21,209 nucleotides of DNA from Paulinella micropora (taxonomy: Eukaryota; Cercozoa; Imbricatea; Euglyphida), in assembly GCA_009731375.1 (NCBI GenBank), contig BJOX01000032.1, forward strand, positions 17,612 through 38,820. Reading direction: 5' to 3'. Position numbers and translations under genes: made by a program. A model generated the notes under the pieces. That model was not told the origin of the DNA and ran no database searches. It saw only the letters and a list, made by a program, of their open reading frames with translations. Shown piece by piece: positions 15,236 through 21,209 of this stretch. Positions within the stretch are counted from its first letter, which is position 1, and each line of letters starts with the position of its first letter.

Positions 15236-15282
<47 letters not shown>

Positions 15283-15430
15283 TAATAATCAGAAAGAAGA
15301 AGAAGAAGAAGAAGAAGAAGAAGACAAAGAGTTCAGTACATGTTCTTCTTCTTCTTCTTCTTCTTCTTCTTCTTCTTCTTCTTCTTCTTCTTCTTCTTCT
15401 TCTTCTTCTTCTTCTTCTTCGTCTTCTTCT
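15195..15430 (+). repeat. (AAC)n, (AAT)n, (GAA)n and (TTC)n arrays
   Basis: AAC (15203-15236), AAT (15236-15288), GAA (15295-15324) and then TTC (15344-15432). The (GAA)n and (TTC)n tracts face each other and form an inverted pair. Confidence 0.96.
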
Positions 15431-15470
15431 TCCGTCCAAGGCTTGCCTCGCCTGCGTATGCACATGAACC

Positions 15471-15813
<343 letters not shown>

Positions 15814-15834
15814 GAACCGATGGGTGGAAAGGTT

Positions 15835-17610
15835 CGCAAAGAAGAAGAATTATTATCATTGACTACCTCTTTCATAAGGTCAGAACAATTATCATCATGG
15901 ACTACCTCTTTCATAAGGTCAGAAGAATTATCATCATCGACTACGTCTTTCATAAGGTCAGAACAATTATCATCATGGACTACCTCTTTCATAAGGTCAT
16001 CATCGACTACGTCTTTCATAAGGTCAGACGAATTATCATCATTGACTACGTCTTAGGATAAGGTCAGAAGAATTAGCACAATTGACTATACCTCTGATAT
16101 GGTGAAGAATTATCATCATCGACTACCTCTTTCATAAGGTCAGAAGAATTATCATCATTGACTACCTCTCTGATAAGGTAAGAAGAATTATCTCATTGAC
16201 TACCTCTTTGATAAGGTCAGAAGAATTATCATCATTGACTACGTCTTAAGATAAGGTCAGAAGAATTATCACCGTTGACTATACCTCTGATATGGTGAAG
16301 AATTATCATGATTGACTACCTCTCTGATAAGGTCAGAATAATTATCATCATTGGCAAGAAGAATTATCACCGTTGACTATACCTCTGATATGGTGAAGAA
16401 TTATCATGATTGACTACCTCTCTGATAAGGTCAGAATAATTATCATCATTGGCTGCCTCTTAAGGTCAGAAGAATTATCATCATCGACTACCTCTTCCAT
16501 AAGGTCAGAAGAATTATCATGATTGATTACCTCTTTGATCAGGTCGGAAGAATTATCATCATTTACTATCTCTTAAGGTCAGAAGAATTATCATCATCGA
16601 CTACGTCTTAAGGTCAGAAGAATTATCATCATTGACTACGTCTTAGGATAAGGTCAGAAGAATTATCATGACTGACTATGTCTTAGGATAAGGTCAGAAG
16701 AATTATCATCACTGATATGGTGAAGAATTATCATCACTGACTACGTCTTAAGATAATGTCAGAAGAATTATCATCATCGACTACGTCTTAGGATAAGGTC
16801 AGAAGAATTATCATCATCGACTACGTCTTAGGATAAGGTCAGAAGAATTATCATTATTGACTACGTCTTAAGATAAGGTCAGAAGAATTATCATCACTGA
16901 CTACGTCTTAAGATAAGGTCAGAAGAATTATCATCATTGACTACGTCTTAGGATAAGGTCAGAACAATTATCATCATCGACTACGTCTTTCATAAGGTCA
17001 GAACAATTATCATCATTGACTACGTCTTTCATAAGGTCAGAAGAATTATCATCATTGACTACGTCTTAGGATAAGGTCAGAAGAATTATCATCCTTGACT
17101 ACGTCTTAAGATAAGGTCAGAAGAATTATCATAATTGACTACCTCTCTGATGAGGTCAAAAGAATTATCATCATTGACTACCTTTTTCATAAGGTCAGAA
17201 GAATTATCATCATTGACTACGTCTTAAGAAGGTCAGAAGAATTATCATCATCGACTACCTCTTTCATAAGGTCAGAACAATTATCATCATCGACTACCTC
17301 TTTCATAAGGTCAGAAGAATTATCATCATCGACTACGTCTTTCATAAGGTTAGAAGAATTATCATGATTGACTACCTCTTTCATAAGGTCAGAAGAATTA
17401 TCATCATCGACTACGTCTTAGGATAAGGTCAGAGGAATTATCATCATCGACTACCTCTTTCATAAGGTCAGAACAATTATCATCATTGACTACCTCTTTC
17501 ATACGGTCAGAAGAATTATCGTCATTGACTACCTCTCTGATAAGGTAAGAATAATTATCTCATTGACTACCTCTTGATAAGGTTAGAAGAATTATCATCA
17601 TTGACTACAA
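15835..17610. repeat. 39/40-bp minisatellite, about 46 units
   Basis: The unit is roughly aaggtcagaagaattatcat plus cattgactacctctttcat (39 bp). A 40-bp form ends gtcttaggat or gtcttaagat, and shorter forms lack the tail. On the minus strand the 39-bp form reads a 13-residue repeat, DLMKEVVNDDNSS. The 40-bp form shifts frame, so only the first six or so units near 15835-16019 stay open together. A ~93-bp higher-order duplication covers ~16263-16355 and ~16356-16447. The flank at 17696-17706 (ADLIKE on minus) resembles the repeat's DLMKE. Confidence 0.95.
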
Positions 17611-17692
17611 TGGAGGGAGGGAGGGAGGGAGGGAGGTAGGAAGGAAGGAAGGAAGGAAGGAAGGAAGGAAGAAAAGAAGGAAGGAAGGAAGG
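17611..17692 (+). repeat. (GGGA)n / (GGAA)n array
   Basis: GGGA then GGAA tetranucleotides separating the minisatellite from the 17696-17760 exon-like island. Confidence 0.95.
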
Positions 17693-17695
17693 TAC

Positions 17696-17760
17696 TTCTT
17701 TAATCAGGTCAGCGGTGGGAGGCATGGACAGTGAGGGAGAAGACGATGCATTTACATGTC
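17696..17760 (-). CDS. candidate exon, upstream part of the minus-strand gene
   Basis: On the minus strand, after gtacgtatag (AG at 17762-17761), the sequence reads in phase 1 (G)HVNASSSPSLSMPPTADLIKE and meets a possible donor GAA|GTACCT (17695), phase 0, which would suit exon Z. Its first ~33 bases are repeated as the islands at 17825-17857 and 17954-17986. Its last residues (DLIKE) resemble the 13-aa repeat of the neighbouring minisatellite. It is a candidate only; no cDNA-like evidence is available. Confidence 0.35.
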
Positions 17761-17824
17761 CTATACGTACATACATACACATACATACATACATACATAC
17801 ATACATACATACATACATACATAC

Positions 17825-17857
17825 AGAGCGAGGGAGAAGGCAATACACTTGCATGTC
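17825..17857 (-). pseudogene. exon-like island, copy 2
   Basis: Minus strand: tatgtag then 33 bases reading (G)HASVLPSPSL in phase 1, then T|GTATGT. The AG and GT are supplied by the flanking (CATA)n. It is symmetric in phase (1-1). Confidence 0.35.
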
Positions 17858-17953
17858 CTACATACATACATACGTACATACGTACATACATACGTACATA
17901 CGTACATACATACATACATACATACATACATACATACATACATACATACATAC

Positions 17954-17986
17954 AGAACGAGGGAGAAGGCGATGCACTTGCATGTC
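17954..17986 (-). pseudogene. exon-like island, copy 3
   Basis: Minus strand: tgaatgtag then 33 bases reading (G)HASASPSPSF in phase 1, then T|GTATGT. It differs from copy 2 at a few positions only. Confidence 0.35.
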
Positions 17987-18147
17987 CTACATTCATACAT
18001 ACATACATACATACATACATACATACATACATACATACATACATACTTACATACTTACATACATACGTACGTACGTACATACATTCATTCATTCATTCAT
18101 TCATACATACATACATACATACATACATACATACATACATACATACC

Positions 18148-18300
18148 AGTAGCTGAACCGGTCGGGCCGGCACGGGGGCGATCGGCAGGGCTAAGTGTCC
18201 GGCTTACCTATCGCAAATATTTTAAAACGTACAAGTAAGACGGGATGACAAAAGAAGGAAAATTTTAGCGTGTTTTCCGGAAATTTCCCGGGAAAGCTAG
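18148..18300. other. GC-rich unique island; possible exon on the minus strand
   Basis: On the minus strand, AG at about 18187-18186 is followed by PADRPRAGPTGSAT and a strong donor (CTACTG|GTATGT at about 18147) in phase 1, which would fit the 17.7-18.0 kb islands. A near-palindromic stretch (ttccggaaatttcccgggaa) lies at ~18276-18295. No ORF of useful length is present on the plus strand. Confidence 0.3.
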
Positions 18301-18560
18301 CATATATATCTATTATCTATATATCTCTATATCTACATCTACATCTACATCTACATCTACATCTACATCTATCTCTATCTCTATCTCTATCTCTATCTCT
18401 ATCTATGTCTATGTCTATGTCTATGTCTATGTCTCTGTCTGTCTCTGTCTCTGTCTCTGTCTCTGTCTATGTCTATGACTATGTCTATGTCTATATCTAT
18501 GTCTATATCTATATCTATATCTATATCTATATCTATATCTATATCTATTTATATCTATAT
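18301..18560 (+). repeat. hexanucleotide arrays (ACATCT, CTCTAT, CTATGT, CTCTGT, ATATCT)
   Basis: Successive six-base repeats each differing from the previous by one substitution, which shows stepwise expansion of variants. Followed by a short unique stretch (18560-18644). Confidence 0.95.
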
Positions 18561-18643
18561 TTACACATTTTTGCGTTTGGTCTCATGTGCTGTTTATGTT
18601 ATTGATTTCTTTTCGGATGAGCATGGGAGCGATCGACAGGGCT

Positions 18644-19471
<828 letters not shown>

Positions 19472-19520
19472 ATCAGACTAGTCACACCTTGAGCGGCGCG
19501 TTGGAGGGAGGGAAGAAGCT
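19472..19520 (-). pseudogene. duplicated island, copy 3 (most diverged)
   Basis: Related to 19792-19832 and 20066-20120 (gcgcg core with ggagggagggaag end). On the minus strand the frame is PPSNAPLKV then a stop, so it is not coding as it stands. It marks the point where plus-strand TATC turns into GATA. Confidence 0.4.
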
Positions 19521-19521
19521 T

Positions 19522-19522
<1 letters not shown>

Positions 19523-19596
<74 letters not shown>

Positions 19597-19597
19597 A

Positions 19598-19645
<48 letters not shown>

Positions 19646-19732
19646 GTAGGTAGGTAGGTAGGTAGGTAGATAGGTAGGTAGACAGACAGATAGATAGATA
19701 GATAGACAGACAGATAGATAGATAGATAGATG

Positions 19733-19784
<52 letters not shown>

Positions 19785-19912
19785 TCTACACGAGGCTAGC
19801 CACGTCATGCACCGCGCGACGGAGAGAGGAAGATAGATAGATAGATGATAGATAGATAGATAGATAGATAGGTAGGTAGATAGGTAGGTAGGTAGGTAGG
19901 TAGGTAGGTAGG

Positions 19913-19944
<32 letters not shown>

Positions 19945-19984
19945 CAGATAGATAGATAGATAGATAGGTAGGTAGGTAGGTAGG

Positions 19985-20062
<78 letters not shown>
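19523..20062 (+). repeat. (GATA)n / (GGTA)n arrays, inverted relative to 18645-19471
   Basis: Two GATA blocks (19523-19783 and 19833-20062) with GGTA, GACA and GGATA variants. Their complement fills 18645-19471, so the whole 1.4 kb is a giant inverted repeat. Confidence 0.97.
19792..19832 (-). pseudogene. duplicated island, copy 2
   Basis: Minus strand reads [13 protein letters not shown] before GTGTAG, matching copy 1 ([13 protein letters not shown]) at most residues. Most differences are transitions. Flanked on both sides by (GATA)n. Confidence 0.4.
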
Positions 20063-20065
20063 TAC

Positions 20066-20120
20066 CAGGCCAGCCATGTCATGCATGGCGCGATGGAGAG
20101 GGGAAGAAGATAAACCAAGC
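20066..20120 (-). CDS. candidate exon / duplicated island, copy 1
   Basis: The minus-strand acceptor is gcaccctctag (AG at 20122-20121) and the donor GGCCTG|GTATAT (GT at 20065-20064). The 55 bases read [18 protein letters not shown] (entry phase 2, exit phase 0). Two shorter, diverged copies lie downstream in (GATA)n. It could belong to the same minus-strand gene or be a mobile short repeat; I cannot decide. Confidence 0.35.
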
Positions 20121-20122
20121 CT

Positions 20123-20265
20123 AGAGGGTGCATAATATTGTATATATATTCGATGCATATATGTAATGTCATGTATATAATATTATATATGTAATATTAT
20201 GTATGTTATGTTATATTTATGTATTTGTGTGTGTGTGTGTGTGTGCGTGTATGTTGAGTGTGTGC

Positions 20266-20319
<54 letters not shown>

Positions 20320-20450
20320 AAGAAAGAAAGAGAGAGAGAGACACAGAGATAGCAGAAGAAGAAGAAAGAAAAAAACAAAAAAAGACCGAGTGAGAGAGAG
20401 ACAAACACATACAGACAGACACACATAAGCAGATAATCCTGATTTGCGCC
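20123..20450. repeat. AT-rich stretch, (GT)n and (GA)n
   Basis: AT-rich atgta/atatta words (20135-20220), (GT)n (20227-20277) switching directly to (GA)n (20278-20340), then purine-rich sequence. No gene is seen. Confidence 0.9.
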
Positions 20451-20687
20451 NNNNNNNNNNNNNNNNNNNNNNNNNNNNNNNNNNNNNNNNNNNNNNNNNN
20501 NNNNNNNNNNNNNNNNNNNNNNNNNNNNNNNNNNNNNNNNNNNNNNNNNNNNNNNNNNNNNNNNNNNNNNNNNNNNNNNNNNNNNNNNNNNNNNNNNNNN
20601 NNNNNNNNNNNNNNNNNNNNNNNNNNNNNNNNNNNNNNNNNNNNNNNNNNNNNNNNNNNNNNNNNNNNNNNNNNNNNTTTCTCCCTC
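20451..20687. other. assembly gap
   Basis: 237 unknown bases. Confidence 0.99.
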
Positions 20688-20735
20688 TCTTGTGTGATGT
20701 TTGTTTATTTTTTTGTTGTCTATTTCCTTACCGAA

Positions 20736-20787
20736 TCGTCTGCAGTATAGAGTTTATTCATCCATCCATCCATCCATCCATCCATCC

Positions 20788-20848
<61 letters not shown>

Positions 20849-20885
20849 CCTATCTGCCTATCTACCTACCTACCTACCTATCTAC

Positions 20886-20946
<61 letters not shown>

Positions 20947-20967
20947 CATCCATCCATTTATCCATCC

Positions 20968-21036
<69 letters not shown>

Positions 21037-21066
21037 CCTGCTCGTCTGCAGTATAGATTTAGTTGG
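20736..21066 (+). repeat. (TATC)n array bracketed by a direct repeat
   Basis: The array (20758-21036, with CCATC and TACC variants) is flanked by tcgtctgcagtatagagttt (20736-20755) and tcgtctgcagtatagattta (21042-21061), so the flank is duplicated along with the array. Confidence 0.9.
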
Positions 21067-21209
21067 GGAAGAAACTAAGCACATACACACATAGATAGAT
21101 AGATGAGATATCGACTAATGTCAGAAAAAAGGAGCTTCTGATTTCGTCAACCAAGGAAGTCTGTGGGTAAAGTATTAACCCGATGCCCAGCTAAGCCGTG
21201 ATGTTTGCA
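21067..21209. other. unique sequence, nothing recognised
   Basis: A short (GATA)n (21091-21104) then non-repetitive sequence to the window end. No ORF, exon or RNA gene can be supported. Confidence 0.6.

Larger units (their letters stand above)
17764..18147 (+). repeat. (CATA)n array with two embedded island copies
   Basis: CATA/TACG tetranucleotides in three blocks separated by the islands at 17825-17857 and 17954-17986, with a (ATTC)n stretch at 18083-18102. Confidence 0.95.

Overview
Kind of genome. The window looks like a nuclear contig of an intron-bearing eukaryote that is extremely rich in micro- and minisatellites. Small GT-AG exons sit between long tetranucleotide, trinucleotide and pentanucleotide arrays. 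The first ~4 kb is different: AT-rich, intronless, short closely spaced ORFs with a shared upstream motif and a broken protein-primed family B DNA polymerase. That part reads as a piece of an integrated virus-like or Polinton/Maverick-like element. I cannot name the host. Four N gaps (1617-1866, 6845-7011, 13944-14063, 20451-20687) and long inverted microsatellites mean the assembly itself needs caution.

Layout. 1-3998: element remnant. In order: a small CxC...H...H zinc-finger-like protein (163-393), an unknown 91-aa ORF (465-740), a 58-aa basic ORF (789-965), the polymerase (1101-3429; three frame shifts plus a gap), a 94-aa protein with an ExoX C-terminal-like domain (3497-3781), and on the opposite strand a 71-codon ORF with one in-frame TGA (3783-3998). 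Base composition changes at about 3999. 3999-4989: no recognised gene. 4990-6498: one intact 502-aa orphan ORF with a Gly/Glu-rich N-terminus. It ends inside a ~124-bp repeat that occurs twice and carries a perfect 16-nt palindrome. 6614-8300: a G-run and gap, (AAT)n tracts, a possible retroelement tail, and (CATA)n/(ACGT)n arrays.

8309-15186 (perhaps to ~20120), minus strand: I can assemble a multi-exon gene hidden among the repeats. The proposed exons, in transcription order, are 15186-14503, 13707-13669, 13138-13052, 12726-12658, 12360-12282, 11587-11526, 11061-10404, 9793-9756, 8835-8785 and 8329-8309 (stop). Every junction is GT-AG and the reading phases match from exon to exon. The predicted product is about 595 aa from the first listed exon. 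It has a coiled-coil core and two long Ser-rich stretches made from (TTC)n-type repeats. I do not recognise the family. Additional exon-like islands upstream (17696-17760, 17825-17857, 17954-17986, 18148-18185, 19472-19520, 19792-19832, 20066-20120) occur as near-duplicate copies separated by microsatellites.

15813-21209: a ~1.8-kb minisatellite of about 46 units of 39-40 bp, (CATA)n, hexanucleotide, (TATC)n and inverted (GATA)n arrays, and little else.

How the parts relate. The element genes would have worked together in DNA replication (polymerase, possible nuclease-associated domain, DNA-binding small proteins). No capsid, ATPase, protease or integrase gene is visible, so only a fragment is here. 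The minus-strand gene and the 502-aa ORF are independent host or mobile loci.
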